Of a DNA stretch of 64,000 bases, positions 35,082 through 43,991 are shown piece after piece. Every line of letters begins with the position of its first letter. Position 1 is the stretch's first letter. Source of the stretch: Micromonospora costi. Its GTDB lineage: Bacteria; Actinomycetota; Actinomycetes; Mycobacteriales; Micromonosporaceae. The notes under the pieces are model-generated. The model had not been told where the DNA came from. It worked only from the letters and a program-made list of their open reading frames with translations, and searched no databases. Where the stretch lies: NCBI RefSeq assembly GCF_003626655.1, contig NZ_RBAN01000008.1:113265-177264 (forward strand), given 5' to 3'. The translations under genes were made by a program, and so were the position numbers.

Positions 35082-35105
35082 GGAACCCCTGTGCGCGGCG
35101 GGGAC

Positions 35106-36950
35106 TCAGCCCGGGCTCAGGTGCGTACGCCGTCCCTTGCGGCCCGCCTCGTAGCCGGCGCGGGCGGCCCGCGCCGCGGTGGTGGTGGACACCTCCGCGA
35201 CCGGGACGTCCCACCACGCCCCGCCCTCCGGGCCGGCCTCGAACCGGTCGGTCTCCACGTGGATGACCGTGGTGCCGTCCGCGGCCCGCGCGGCCGCCAG
35301 CGCGTCGCGCAGCTGCGCCGTGGTGCCGGCCCGGATGAGCCGCGCGCCGAAGCTCGCCGCGTTGGCCCCCAGGTCCACCGGCAACCGGCCCCCCGACCGG
35401 TCGGTGTAGGCGGTGCCGAGCCGCTGCGCGCCCACGCTCTCGGACAGCCGGCCGATGGAGGCGAAGCCCTGGTTGTCGACCAGCACCACGATCAGCTTGA
35501 CCCCGTCGGCGACCGCGGTGACCAGCTCTCCGGGCAGCATCAGGTAGGAGCCGTCGCCGACGAGCACGAAGACCTCACGGTCCGGCGCGGCCAGCTTCAC
35601 CCCGATCCCGCCGGCGATCTCGTAGCCCATGCACGAGTAGCCGTACTCGACGTGGTAGCTCTTCGGGTCCGCGCTGCGCCACAGCCGGTGCAGGTCGCCG
35701 GGCATCGAGCCGGCGGCGCAGACCACCACGTCGCGCGGCCCGGCCGCGTCGTTGACCGCGCCGATGACGGCGGTCTGGCTCGGCCGCGCGTCCGGGGCCG
35801 ACCGCCGCGCCGTCTCGGCCACCGCCGCCCACCGCCGCGCCAGCTCCGCCACCTCGGCGCGGTACGCCGGGCCGGTCGCCCACCCCGCGCAGGCGGCGTC
35901 GAGCGCGGTAAGGCTCTCCCGCGCGTCACCGACCACCTGCGCACCGGACAGCTTGGCGGCGTCGAAGCCGGTGACGTTCAGGTTGACGAAGCGGGCGTCC
36001 TCACCGAAGAGGGTGCCGGAGGCCGTGGTGAAGTCGCTGTACCGGGTGCCGACCCCGATCACCACGTCGGCGCCCGCGGCGACCGCGTTGGCCGCCGTGG
36101 TGCCGGTGACTCCGACCGCGCCGAGCGACAGCGGATGGTCGTACGGCAGGGCGCCCGTGCCGGCCTGCGTCTGCGCCACCGGCACCCCGTGCGCCTCGGC
36201 GAAGGCGCGCAGCGCGTCGCACGCCCCGCTGTAGATGACCCCGCCCCCGGCCACCAGCAGCGGGCGGCGCGCCGCCGTCACCAGCCCGGCGGCCCGGGCC
36301 AGCGCCGACGCGTCCGGGCGGGGCCGGGGCACGTGCCAGACCCGGTCGGCGAACAGGTCGTCCGGCCAGTCGTACGCCTCGGCCTGCACGTCCTGCGGGA
36401 GCGCGAGGGTGACGGCGCCGGTCTCCACCGGGTCGGTGAGCACCCGCATGGCGGCCAGCAGCGCCGCCGGCAGCTGCTCCGGGCGGTTGATCCGGTCCCA
36501 GTACCGGGACACCGGCCGCAGCGCGTCGGTGACGCTCACGTCGTACGAGCGCGGGTCCTCCAGCTCCTGGAGGACCGGGTTGGCGACGCGGGTGGCGAAG
36601 ATGTCGCCGGGGAGCAGCAGCACGGGCAGCCGGTTGATCGTGGCACCGGCCGCGCCCGTCACCAGGTTCGTCGCGCCGGGCCCGATCGACGTGGTGCAGG
36701 CGAGGGTGCTCAGCCGGTCGGTCATCCGGGCGTACGCGGCGGCCGTGTGCACCATGCCCTGCTCGGTGCGGCACAGGTGGTACGGCAGGTCCACGTCGGC
36801 GCTGGCGAGGGCCTCGCCGATCCCGGCGACGTTGCCGTGGCCGAAGATGCCGAAGCACGCCGGGACGAGCCGCCGCCGCACGCCGTCGCGCTCGGACCAC
36901 TGCCGGGCCAGGAACGTCACCACGGCCTGCGCCACCGTCAGTCTCGGCAT
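35106..36950 (-). CDS. iolD: 3D-(3,5/4)-trihydroxycyclohexane-1,2-dione hydrolase
   Basis: A 614-residue thiamine-diphosphate enzyme that opens the ring of the inositol intermediate to give 5-deoxyglucuronate. Its N-terminus MPRLTVAQAVVTFLARQWSE, the GIFGHGNVAGIGEAL region with catalytic-type HLCRTEQGMVH, and the ThDP-binding stretch VFVLVGDGSYLMLPGELVTA with its GDGS fit IolD of usual length. It begins at ATG 36950, overlapping the iolB stop by one base (TAATG). It is the last iol gene of the leftward operon. ThDP acyl enzymes are similar, but synteny with iolB and iolC supports this call. Confidence 0.93.
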   Translation of the reverse strand: MPRLTVAQAVVTFLARQWSERDGVRRRLVPACFGIFGHGNVAGIGEALASADVDLPYHLCRTEQGMVHTAAAYARMTDRLSTLACTTSIGPGATNLVTGAAGATINRLPVLLLPGDIFATRVANPVLQELEDPRSYDVSVTDALRPVSRYWDRINRPEQLPAALLAAMRVLTDPVETGAVTLALPQDVQAEAYDWPDDLFADRVWHVPRPRPDASALARAAGLVTAARRPLLVAGGGVIYSGACDALRAFAEAHGVPVAQTQAGTGALPYDHPLSLGAVGVTGTTAANAVAAGADVVIGVGTRYSDFTTASGTLFGEDARFVNLNVTGFDAAKLSGAQVVGDARESLTALDAACAGWATGPAYRAEVAELARRWAAVAETARRSAPDARPSQTAVIGAVNDAAGPRDVVVCAAGSMPGDLHRLWRSADPKSYHVEYGYSCMGYEIAGGIGVKLAAPDREVFVLVGDGSYLMLPGELVTAVADGVKLIVVLVDNQGFASIGRLSESVGAQRLGTAYTDRSGGRLPVDLGANAASFGARLIRAGTTAQLRDALAAARAADGTTVIHVETDRFEAGPEGGAWWDVPVAEVSTTTAARAARAGYEAGRKGRRTHLSPG

Positions 36951-37849
36951 TACGCCTCCCTGGTCGTCGGGCCGGCCATCGGCAGCCGCGGATCGACGGG
37001 CTGGTCCGCCCAGCTCCCCCGGATCCAGCCGTGCCGCGGGTCGTCCACACAGGCCATGGTCCGGGTCGGGCCGGGTCCGGCCAGCACGTTGAGGTAGTAC
37101 AGGTCGTAGCCGGGCGCGGCCATCGACGGCCCGTGGTAGCCGTACGGGACGAGCACCACGTCACCGGTGCGCACCTCGGCGAGCACGTCGATCGGGCGGT
37201 CGCCGCCGTAGACCCGCTGGTAGCCCACCGGCCCGGCCGGGTCGCCGGGCGCCCCGCCGGCCACCTCGAAGTAGTAGATCTCCTCCAGCTCCGCCTCGGC
37301 CGTGCCGTCGTCGTGCCGCCGGTCCTCCTCGTGCTTGTGCGGCGGGTACGACGACCAGTTGCCGCCGGGGGTGAGCACCTCCACGGCGACGAGCCGGTCG
37401 CAGTCGAAGGCGTCCGGTGCGCAGAAGTTGTTGACCTGCCGGCTCGCGGGGCCGGCGCCGCGCAGCTCCACCGGCACGTCCCGGGCCGCGCCGTAGCGGG
37501 GCGACAGCCGTCGGGTGGCCGGGGTCGAGGGCAGCGCGAACCGACCCTCGCCCTCGACGGTGACGGTGGCGTCGCGGGGCAGGTAGGCGAAGTCGGTGAC
37601 GGCGGCGAAGACCGACGGCCGGCCGGCCAGCGCGAAGCGCACCCCGTCACAGTGGACGGCGCACGCACCGGCCAGCGGCAGCACCAGCATCTCCTCCCCG
37701 CCGGTGTCGAAGGTGACCGTGCCGCCGGGTGGCAGGGTGAGCACGCGCAGACCGGCGTACCGCCAACCGGCCCGCTCGGGGGTGACCTCCAGCGCCCAGG
37801 GCACGCGGCCGGTGCCGCCCCAGGGCAGGTGGGCGTCGTCGGTCCTCAC
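36950..37849 (-). CDS. iolB: 5-deoxy-glucuronate isomerase
   Basis: A 299-residue cupin-type isomerase that makes 5-dehydro-2-deoxygluconate. Diagnostic stretches are VNNFCAPDAFDCDRLVAVEV, NWSSYPPHKHEED, ELEEIYYFEV and VLVPYGYHGPSMAAPGYDLY, carrying the metal-binding His and Glu. It starts at GTG 37849, overlapping the aldolase stop as GTGA, and ends in TAATG with iolD, so translation is coupled on both sides. Length is as expected. Confidence 0.93.
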   Translation of the reverse strand: MRTDDAHLPWGGTGRVPWALEVTPERAGWRYAGLRVLTLPPGGTVTFDTGGEEMLVLPLAGACAVHCDGVRFALAGRPSVFAAVTDFAYLPRDATVTVEGEGRFALPSTPATRRLSPRYGAARDVPVELRGAGPASRQVNNFCAPDAFDCDRLVAVEVLTPGGNWSSYPPHKHEEDRRHDDGTAEAELEEIYYFEVAGGAPGDPAGPVGYQRVYGGDRPIDVLAEVRTGDVVLVPYGYHGPSMAAPGYDLYYLNVLAGPGPTRTMACVDDPRHGWIRGSWADQPVDPRLPMAGPTTREA

Positions 37850-38733
37850 GCGTCCTGCCCGGTGGGCAGCAGCGACCCGGCGACGTCCACGGCGGCGGCC
37901 ACGTCGTCGTCGGGCGGGTACAGCAGCGCGCGGCCCACCACCAGCCCGCGCACGCCGGGCAGCCGCAGCGCCCGCGCCCACCGCGCGTAGACCACGTCCG
38001 GGGCCTCCACGGGGTCGCCGCCGAGCAGCAGGACGGGCAGGGTGGTCGCCGCCGTCACCCGCTCCATCTCGTCGATCGCCGGCAGCTTCAGCCAGGTGTA
38101 CGCGCTGGTGGCGCCGAGGGCCTGACCGACGCTGACACCCTTGACGACCGCCTCGGGCCGCAGGTCGGCGTGCACCCGGCCGCCGGTGCGCGCCACCCAC
38201 AGCGGCTCGACCAGCGCCACCGTGCGCCGGGCCGCGAGGGCGGTGACCGCCCGGGCGCAGGCCTGCAGGGTGGACGCGGTGCCCGGGTCGTCCGGGTCGA
38301 TGCGGCAGAGCATCTTCCCGCCGTCGTAGCGCATCGCCGCAATGCTGTCGGCGTCGTACGCGGTGAACCGGTCGTCGAGTTCGAAGGCCGCGCCGGAGAG
38401 GCCGCCGCGGTTCATCGACCCGATCGCCAGCCGGTCCTCCAGCGCCCCGAGCAGCAGCAGGTCCTCGAGGATGTCGGGGGTGCCGAGCACGCCGTCGACG
38501 CCGGGGCGGGACAGCGCCAGGCGCAGCCGGTCGAGCAGGTCGGCGCGCCCGGCCATGGCCATCGGCCGGTCGCGGACCGCGAGGGAGCCCCGGGCCGGAT
38601 GGTCGGCCGCGATGATGAACAGCGGCCGGCCCGGCTCGGGCCAGGGCCGGCGGGTGCGGCGCGCCGCCGCCTCGGCGATCGCCTGTGGCCGGTGGGCGCG
38701 GGTGCGGGTCAACGCCTCGTACTCGGTGCTCAC
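37846..38733 (-). CDS. (Beta/alpha)8-barrel aldolase of the Cgl0158 type
   Basis: A 295-residue TIM-barrel protein. RPLFIIAADHPARGSLAV, GVLGTPDILEDLLLLGALED, IGSMNRGGLSGAAFELDDRF, YDGGKMLCRID and AVVKGVSVGQALGATSAYTW match a family found in actinobacterial inositol operons. It has been called deoxyribose-phosphate aldolase or the IolJ-like aldolase that splits 2-deoxy-5-keto-gluconate 6-phosphate. A Lys in the KLPAIDEM region could form the Schiff base. It starts at GTG 38733 and overlaps iolC by GTGA. The exact reaction is inferred from context. Confidence 0.8.
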   Translation of the reverse strand: MSTEYEALTRTRAHRPQAIAEAAARRTRRPWPEPGRPLFIIAADHPARGSLAVRDRPMAMAGRADLLDRLRLALSRPGVDGVLGTPDILEDLLLLGALEDRLAIGSMNRGGLSGAAFELDDRFTAYDADSIAAMRYDGGKMLCRIDPDDPGTASTLQACARAVTALAARRTVALVEPLWVARTGGRVHADLRPEAVVKGVSVGQALGATSAYTWLKLPAIDEMERVTAATTLPVLLLGGDPVEAPDVVYARWARALRLPGVRGLVVGRALLYPPDDDVAAAVDVAGSLLPTGQDA

Positions 38734-39713
38734 CGGTCTTCTCCTCCCCCGGCGCCGGCCGACGGCACCGGCTCCGGCTCGACGGTCTGAAGCAACGCCA
38801 GCGTCTCGGCCCGGTCGGGCATGGCCGCGGAGCAGGCCAGGCGGGACGCGACGATCGCGCCGGCGGCGTTGGCGAAGCGCAGGGTGCGTTCCAGGGGCCA
38901 GCCGCGCAGCAGGCCGAGGCAGAGCGCCCCGCCGAAGGCGTCGCCGGCGCCCAGCCCGTTGAGCACCCGCACCGGCACGGGCGGCACCTGGACGGTCTCG
39001 GTGGCGGTGCGGGCGAGCACACCGTCCGGGCCGAGCTTGACCACGGCCAGCCGGGGTCCGCGGTCGAGCAGCAGCCTGGCGGCCCGCTCCGGATCGCGGG
39101 TGCCGACGGCGATCTCCACCTCGTCGAGGTTGCCCACGGTGACCGTGACCCTGGGCAGCACCTCGGCGATCGCCGCGGTGGCCGCCGCCGGGTCGGGCCA
39201 GAACATCGGCCGGTAGTCCAGGTCGAGGACCGTGTGCGGGCGGCCGGCGCGGATGGCCAGGGCCGCGGCGTGCGCCGACCGACTCGGCTGCTGGCACAGG
39301 CCGGTGCCGGTGAGCCAGAAGATCCGCGCCGACGCGATGGCGTCGCCGTCCAGGTCCTCGGGCCGGATCTGGAGGTCCGGCGCCGTGGGTGTGCGGTAGA
39401 ACCAGAGCGGGAAGTCGTCGGGCGGGAAGATCTCGCAAAAGGTGACCGGGGTGGGCAGTCCGTCGACGGGGTGGACCTGGCTGTCGTCGACGCCGAAGTC
39501 GCGCAGGGCCCGGTGCACGTACGCGGCGAAGGCGTCCGCGCCGGTGCGGGTGATGACGCCGGCGCGCAGGCCCTGGCGGCTGGCCGCGACGGCCACGTTG
39601 GTGGGGCTGCCGCCGAGGAACCGGCCGAACGTCTCGACCTCGGCCAGCGGCACGCCGACCTGCAGCGGATAGATGTCCACCCCGACCCGGCCGATGGTGA
39701 GCACATCCAGCAT
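38730..39713 (-). CDS. iolC: 5-dehydro-2-deoxygluconokinase
   Basis: A 327-residue PfkB-family kinase that phosphorylates 5-dehydro-2-deoxygluconate. It starts MLDVLTIGRVGVDIYPLQVG with GGAGGA 10 bases upstream. The sugar-binding GGSPTNVAVAASRQGLRAGV, the IolC-like TFCEIFPPDDFPLWFYRTP and the PfkB signature NGLGAGDAFGGALCLG with the catalytic Asp are seen. First gene of the leftward iol operon. Its promoter and the operator lie in the 185-bp gap to gntR. Confidence 0.93.
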   Translation of the reverse strand: MLDVLTIGRVGVDIYPLQVGVPLAEVETFGRFLGGSPTNVAVAASRQGLRAGVITRTGADAFAAYVHRALRDFGVDDSQVHPVDGLPTPVTFCEIFPPDDFPLWFYRTPTAPDLQIRPEDLDGDAIASARIFWLTGTGLCQQPSRSAHAAALAIRAGRPHTVLDLDYRPMFWPDPAAATAAIAEVLPRVTVTVGNLDEVEIAVGTRDPERAARLLLDRGPRLAVVKLGPDGVLARTATETVQVPPVPVRVLNGLGAGDAFGGALCLGLLRGWPLERTLRFANAAGAIVASRLACSAAMPDRAETLALLQTVEPEPVPSAGAGGGEDR

Positions 39714-39766
39714 GCGGCGTCCTCCGTCCCGGCCGGCCACGGCGTGCGCGCCAGCGCTGTCCCTGA

Positions 39767-39795
39767 TTGGTAACAGTGCCCGTGAGTTGTGTCAA
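39767..39795 (-). promoter_or_regulatory. Likely promoter of the iolC operon
   Basis: On the minus strand TTGACA (complement of 39790-39795) and TACCAA (complement of 39767-39772) are 17 bp apart. The GntR-type palindrome sits 5 bp upstream of the -35. The predicted start of transcription is near 39760, about 47 bases before the iolC ATG. Confidence 0.6.
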
Positions 39796-39800
39796 TGTGT

Positions 39801-39810
39801 TGTCATGACA
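39801..39810. promoter_or_regulatory. GntR-type operator before iolC and gntR
   Basis: TGTCATGACA is a perfect 10-bp palindrome between the divergent iolC and gntR genes. The identical sequence is at 40687-40696 before the ABC importer. The adjacent GntR/UTRA regulator is the natural ligand. Confidence 0.7.
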
Positions 39811-39898
39811 TCCGCCCTCTGCGGTGCGTGACCGCTTCGGTACAGTGGCGTCCGTCGTCATGCCCCGAGAACCCGCGTTCTCCGAGCGAGGAGGTGCC

Positions 39899-40636
39899 GT
39901 GAGCGGCCCCGACATCGCGGTCGACCGGAGCAGCCCGGTCCCGCTCTACTTCCAGGTCGCCGAGCAGTTCGCCGCGGCGATCCAGCGCGGCGACCTGGCG
40001 CCGGGCGACCGGCTGGACAGCGAGCTGCAGCTCGCCGACCGGCTCGGGCTGTCCCGGCCCACCGTCCGGCAGGCCATCCAGCACCTCGTCGACAAGGGAC
40101 TGATCGTGCGCCGCCGGGGCGTCGGCACCCAGGTGGTGCGGGGCGAGGTACGCCGCGCCGTCGAGCTGACCAGCCTCCACGACGACCTCCTGCGCGCCGG
40201 CCAGCGACCGTCCACGTCGGTGCTGGAGCTGGCGACCGTGCCCTGCCCGTCCGCCGTGGCCACCGCCCTCGACGTGCCCCCGGGCAGCGAGGTGTGGCAC
40301 CTGCGGCGGCTCCGGTTCTCCGACGGCGACCCCCTGGCCGTGATGGAGAACTGGCTCCCGGCCGACCTCGTCCGGCTCAGCCTCGACGCGCTCCAGGCCA
40401 ACGGCCTGTACGCCATCCTGCGCGCCGGCGGCATGCGGATCCGCGGCGCGCACCAGCGCATCGGGGCGCGGGCGGCGTCCGCCGCCGAGGCCCAGATGCT
40501 CGGCGAGCGGCGCGGCGCTCCGCTGCTCACCATGACCCGCACCGCATACGACGACCAGGGGCGCTACGTGGAGCACGGCGCGCACATCTACCGGGGCACC
40601 CGCTACTCGCTGGAGGTCACGGTCGCCGAGCGGTGA
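39899..40636 (+). CDS. GntR-family regulator with UTRA domain (HutC subgroup)
   Basis: A 245-residue regulator. Residues 10-75 are the winged HTH: VPLYFQVAEQFAAAIQRGDL, LDSELQLADRLGLSRPTVRQ, AIQHLVDKGLIVRRRGVGTQ. The C-terminal UTRA domain includes EVWHLRRLRFSDGDPLAVME and YEDQ-like RTAYDDQGRYVEHGAHIYRG. GTG at 39899 has AGGAGG 6 bases upstream. It lies between the iol operon and the importer operon, each preceded by TGTCATGACA, so it probably represses both and itself. The inducer is likely an inositol pathway intermediate or its phosphate. Confidence 0.92.
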   Translation: MSGPDIAVDRSSPVPLYFQVAEQFAAAIQRGDLAPGDRLDSELQLADRLGLSRPTVRQAIQHLVDKGLIVRRRGVGTQVVRGEVRRAVELTSLHDDLLRAGQRPSTSVLELATVPCPSAVATALDVPPGSEVWHLRRLRFSDGDPLAVMENWLPADLVRLSLDALQANGLYAILRAGGMRIRGAHQRIGARAASAAEAQMLGERRGAPLLTMTRTAYDDQGRYVEHGAHIYRGTRYSLEVTVAER

Positions 40637-40686
40637 CGGTGGATGTTTCGCCCCCATTTCAGTGACAGGTATTTACGTCGTCAGGC

Positions 40687-40696
40687 TGTCATGACA
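40687..40696 (+). promoter_or_regulatory. GntR-type operator before the importer operon
   Basis: TGTCATGACA, identical to the site before iolC. It lies 91 bases before the binding-protein ATG and 11 bp downstream of TATTTA (40670-40675), a possible -10, so binding would block transcription. Confidence 0.7.
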
Positions 40697-40787
40697 TTGT
40701 GGCCGCTAAGCACCGCCGGCACGTGACCTGCGGCCGGCGGGCGACCCGCGAGTCTCTTCGAAGTCTCTCCTTGCGAAGGGAAAGCCC

Positions 40788-42185
40788 ATGTCAGCCAAGC
40801 CGAGACACGCAGCGGGCGTGCTCGCCGCGTTCACCGCCGTCGCTCTCGCCGCCACGGCCTGCGGCGACTCGTCCGAGCCCGCCGGCAAGGACGCCAAGAA
40901 CATCACCCTCACCATCGCCGCGAACTCCATCGTCGGCGGCAAGAGCTCCGCCGGCGCCGAGTGGATCCAGAACTGGGTCATCCCCCGGTTCGTCGAGGCC
41001 CAGAAGGCCAAGGGCGTCACCGCGAAGGTCACCTTCGTGCCCAGCGGCGTCGACGACGAGCAGTACAAGACCAAGCAGGCCCTCGACCTGCGCTCCAAGG
41101 GCGGCGCCGACGTCATCGCGCTGGACGGCATCTGGGTGGGCGAGTTCGTCCAGGCCGGCTACCTCAAGCCGCTGTCCGACGTGGCCGGCTCGGAGGTGGA
41201 CTCCTGGGAGGGCTGGTCGCAGATCCCGGAGGCCGTGCAGGGCCTCGGCTCGTTCGAGGGCAAGCGCTACGGCATCCCGCTGGGCACCGACGGCCGCGTC
41301 CTCTACTACAACAAGAAGCTGTTCGCCCAGGCCGGCCTGCCCGCCGAGTGGCAGCCCACCAGCTGGCAGGAGATCCTCGACGCCGGCGCCAAGCTCAAGG
41401 CGCTGCCCGGGGTCACCCCGATCCAGATCAACGCCGGCACGGCGATGGGCGAGGCCACCAGCATGCAGGGCGCGCTGCCGCTACTCGTCGGCGCGGGCGG
41501 CGAGATCTACAAGGACGACAAGTGGGCCGGTGCCACCCAGCCGGTCCGCGACGTGCTCGACTTCTACACGAAGGTCTACGGCGGGGGGCTCGGCGACCCG
41601 AAGCTCCAGCAGGAGGCGAAGGGGCGCGACAAGTCCTTCGCCGAGTTCGCGGCCGGCAAGATCGGCATCCTGGCCGAGGGCGACTACTTCTGGCGCAGCG
41701 TCGTCAACCCCGACGGCGGCATCGCCAAGATGGCCGACCGCGACACCACCGTCGGCTACGCGATGATCCCCGCCAAGCAGCCCGGCGCCGGCATCCGCGG
41801 GCAGGACTTCGTGAGCATGTCCGGCGGCGGCGTACGGGTGCTCAACCCCAACTCCAAGTTCCCGTCCCAAGCGTGGGAGCTGCTGTCGTTCATGCACTCG
41901 GCGGAGGGCGTCAAGGCCGAACTCGCCGGTGAGAAGCGGATCACTGCGCGGTCCGACGTCAACAAGGAGGTCCTCGCGGGCGACCCGATGCTGAGCTTCA
42001 TCACCGACAAGGTCCTGCCCATCACCGCGTACCGGCCGCCGCTCGCGGTTTACCCGCAGGTGTCCGTGGCGCTCCAGGAGGCCACCGCGGACGCGGCGGC
42101 CGGCAAGAGCGCCGACGAGGCGGCGGCCGCGTACCAGAAGAAGGTCGAAGGGATCGTCGGTGGTCCAGGCAACGTCACCTCCTGA
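40788..42185 (+). CDS. Sugar ABC transporter substrate-binding lipoprotein
   Basis: A 465-residue extracellular binding protein. The signal peptide ends LAATAC followed by GDSSEPA, a good lipobox. ALDLRSKGGADVIALDGIWV, GKRYGIPLGTDGRVLYYNKK and QPTSWQEILDAGAKLKAL are typical of CUT1 sugar-binding proteins. The ATG at 40788 has GAAGGGAAAG upstream. It overlaps the next gene by 26 bases. The regulon points to an inositol-containing or mannosylated substrate, but this is inference. Confidence 0.9.
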   Translation: MSAKPRHAAGVLAAFTAVALAATACGDSSEPAGKDAKNITLTIAANSIVGGKSSAGAEWIQNWVIPRFVEAQKAKGVTAKVTFVPSGVDDEQYKTKQALDLRSKGGADVIALDGIWVGEFVQAGYLKPLSDVAGSEVDSWEGWSQIPEAVQGLGSFEGKRYGIPLGTDGRVLYYNKKLFAQAGLPAEWQPTSWQEILDAGAKLKALPGVTPIQINAGTAMGEATSMQGALPLLVGAGGEIYKDDKWAGATQPVRDVLDFYTKVYGGGLGDPKLQQEAKGRDKSFAEFAAGKIGILAEGDYFWRSVVNPDGGIAKMADRDTTVGYAMIPAKQPGAGIRGQDFVSMSGGGVRVLNPNSKFPSQAWELLSFMHSAEGVKAELAGEKRITARSDVNKEVLAGDPMLSFITDKVLPITAYRPPLAVYPQVSVALQEATADAAAGKSADEAAAAYQKKVEGIVGGPGNVTS

Positions 42186-43107
42186 GCAGGCGGTGACGGG
42201 GAGGCGCTCGGAAACGGGCGCCTCCCCGGCCCCCGACGCCGCGGGCCTCGGCCGGCTCCGGGCCACCGGGTTCCTCGTGCCGAGCCTGGTGCTCATCCTG
42301 TTCTTCCTCGTCGTCCCGGCCGCCTGGACGATCTACCTGGGCGTCACGAACTACCGGCTCACCGGCCTGGCCGCGGCCAACCCGGAGATCGTCGGCCTGG
42401 ACAACTACACCCGCGCGCTGGGTGACGAGCGCTTCCGCACCTCGCTGCTGCTCACGCTGCAGTTCGTGCTCGGCTCGGCGGTCATCGGCCAGGCCGGTCT
42501 CGGTTTCGCCATCGCGTACGCGCTGCGCGACCGCCGCGGGCCGCTGCGCCGGGTGGTCGAGGGGTTCGTCCTGCTCTCCTGGATCCTGCCCAGCTCGGTG
42601 GTCGCCTTCCTGTGGATCGCCCTGCTCGACCGCGACGGCGGCACGCTCAACACGCTGCTCGGCATCCCCGGCACCGCGTGGCTGCTCGACCACCCGATGC
42701 TGTCGATCATCGTGTTCAACACCTGGCGCGGCACCGCGTTCTCGATGATGCTGTACGCCGCCGCGCTGGAGAACGTCCCCCGCTCGCACCTGGAGACCGC
42801 CCGGCTGGCCGGCGCCTCCACCTGGCAGCAGCTGCGCGACGTGGTGTTCCCCCGCATCCGCGGCCACGTGCTCACCAACCTGCTGCTGATCAGCCTCTGG
42901 ACGTTCAACGACTTCGCGCCGTTCCTCATCACCGCGGGCGGCCCCGAGCAGCGGTCGGAGATCCTGCCGGTCTACGTCTACAAGGTGGCGCTCTCCGGCG
43001 GCGAACTGGGCTTCGGCGCCGCCATCTCGTTCGTGATGCTCCTGATCAACCTGGTCATCGCCCTGGTCTACCTGCGCATGCTGGGCCGGCGGAAGGAGAA
43101 GGTGTGA
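42160..43107 (+). CDS. Sugar ABC transporter permease (MalF type)
   Basis: A 315-residue permease with six predicted helices. RATGFLVPSLVLILFFLVVP begins the first, and the EAA loop is ARLAGASTWQQLRDVVFPRI. The GTG at 42160 is preceded by GAAGGGA and lies inside the binding-protein gene, giving translational coupling. It overlaps the next permease by GTGA. Confidence 0.9.
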   Translation: MVQATSPPEQAVTGRRSETGASPAPDAAGLGRLRATGFLVPSLVLILFFLVVPAAWTIYLGVTNYRLTGLAAANPEIVGLDNYTRALGDERFRTSLLLTLQFVLGSAVIGQAGLGFAIAYALRDRRGPLRRVVEGFVLLSWILPSSVVAFLWIALLDRDGGTLNTLLGIPGTAWLLDHPMLSIIVFNTWRGTAFSMMLYAAALENVPRSHLETARLAGASTWQQLRDVVFPRIRGHVLTNLLLISLWTFNDFAPFLITAGGPEQRSEILPVYVYKVALSGGELGFGAAISFVMLLINLVIALVYLRMLGRRKEKV

Positions 43108-43991
43108 GCACCGCGACCAGCACCGCACCCGCGCCGCGCCGCGACGCGCCGGCCGCCGAGGCATCCGGCATCGCCGTCCGCCACGTGCTCGCCCGCATCG
43201 GGCGCTACGTCTTCCTCTGCGCCGTCCTCGGGTTCTTCGCGCTGCCGCTGCTCTGGCTGGCCACCGCCCCGTTCGACGACACGCCCACCATCACCGCGTC
43301 GCTGCCACAGTTCACCCTCGACAACTTCCGGGCCCTGCTGGACAACCCGTACGCGCTCAGTTCCCTGCTCAACTCGGTCTACCTGGCCGCCGGCACCGCC
43401 GCGCTGGTGGTGACGTTCGCGGCGCTGGCCGCGTACGCCCTGAGCCGGGTGCGGGTGCCCGGGCGGGACGCCCTGCTCTACGGCCTGCTGCTGCTCTCCA
43501 GCATCGTCACCGGCACGGCCACCATGGTGCCCCTGTTCGAGCTGGCCTTCCGGCTCAACCTGATCGACTCCCGGCTCGGCGTCATCCTGATCCTCAGCGG
43601 CGGCCTCCTGCCGGCGGCCATCTTCATCCTCAAGGACTTCATGGACGGCACCCCGACGTCCTACGAGGAGTCCGCACGGGTCTTCGGCGCCAGCCCGTTG
43701 CAGATCGTGCGGCACATCGTGGTGCCCCTCGTCCGTCCGGGCCTGGCCACGGTCGGGGTGTGGGCGGTGGCCAACGTCTGGGGCAACTTCCTGGTGCCGT
43801 TCCTGCTGCTGCGTGGGCCGGAGAAGGCTCCCGCCGCGGTGATCATGTACACGCTCTACACCGAGGGCGGCCAGGCCGACCTGCGCCTGCTCTCCACGTT
43901 CTCCCTGCTCTACTCGCTGCCGGTGGCGCTCATGTTCGTCTTCGTCAGCAGCCGGTACGGATTCCGCTTCCACGGAGGGATCAAGCGCTGA
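43104..43991 (+). CDS. Sugar ABC transporter permease (MalG type)
   Basis: A 295-residue permease. FLCAVLGFFALPLLWLATAP, YALSSLLNSVYLAAGTAALV and the EAA loop SARVFGASPLQIVRHIVVPL identify the family. It ends YGFRFHGGIKR, close to a common terminus in this group. It overlaps the ATPase start by one base, TGATG. Confidence 0.92.
   Translation: MSTATSTAPAPRRDAPAAEASGIAVRHVLARIGRYVFLCAVLGFFALPLLWLATAPFDDTPTITASLPQFTLDNFRALLDNPYALSSLLNSVYLAAGTAALVVTFAALAAYALSRVRVPGRDALLYGLLLLSSIVTGTATMVPLFELAFRLNLIDSRLGVILILSGGLLPAAIFILKDFMDGTPTSYEESARVFGASPLQIVRHIVVPLVRPGLATVGVWAVANVWGNFLVPFLLLRGPEKAPAAVIMYTLYTEGGQADLRLLSTFSLLYSLPVALMFVFVSSRYGFRFHGGIKR

Noticed and set aside
35040..36950. IolD as acetolactate synthase
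   Set aside because: The ThDP domains are shared, but the motifs and the iolB/iolC context favour IolD.
36001..39915. Long overlapping frames opposite to or within the iol genes
   Set aside because: They are Arg/Pro/Gly/Ala-rich translations of the real genes in other frames, with no motifs.
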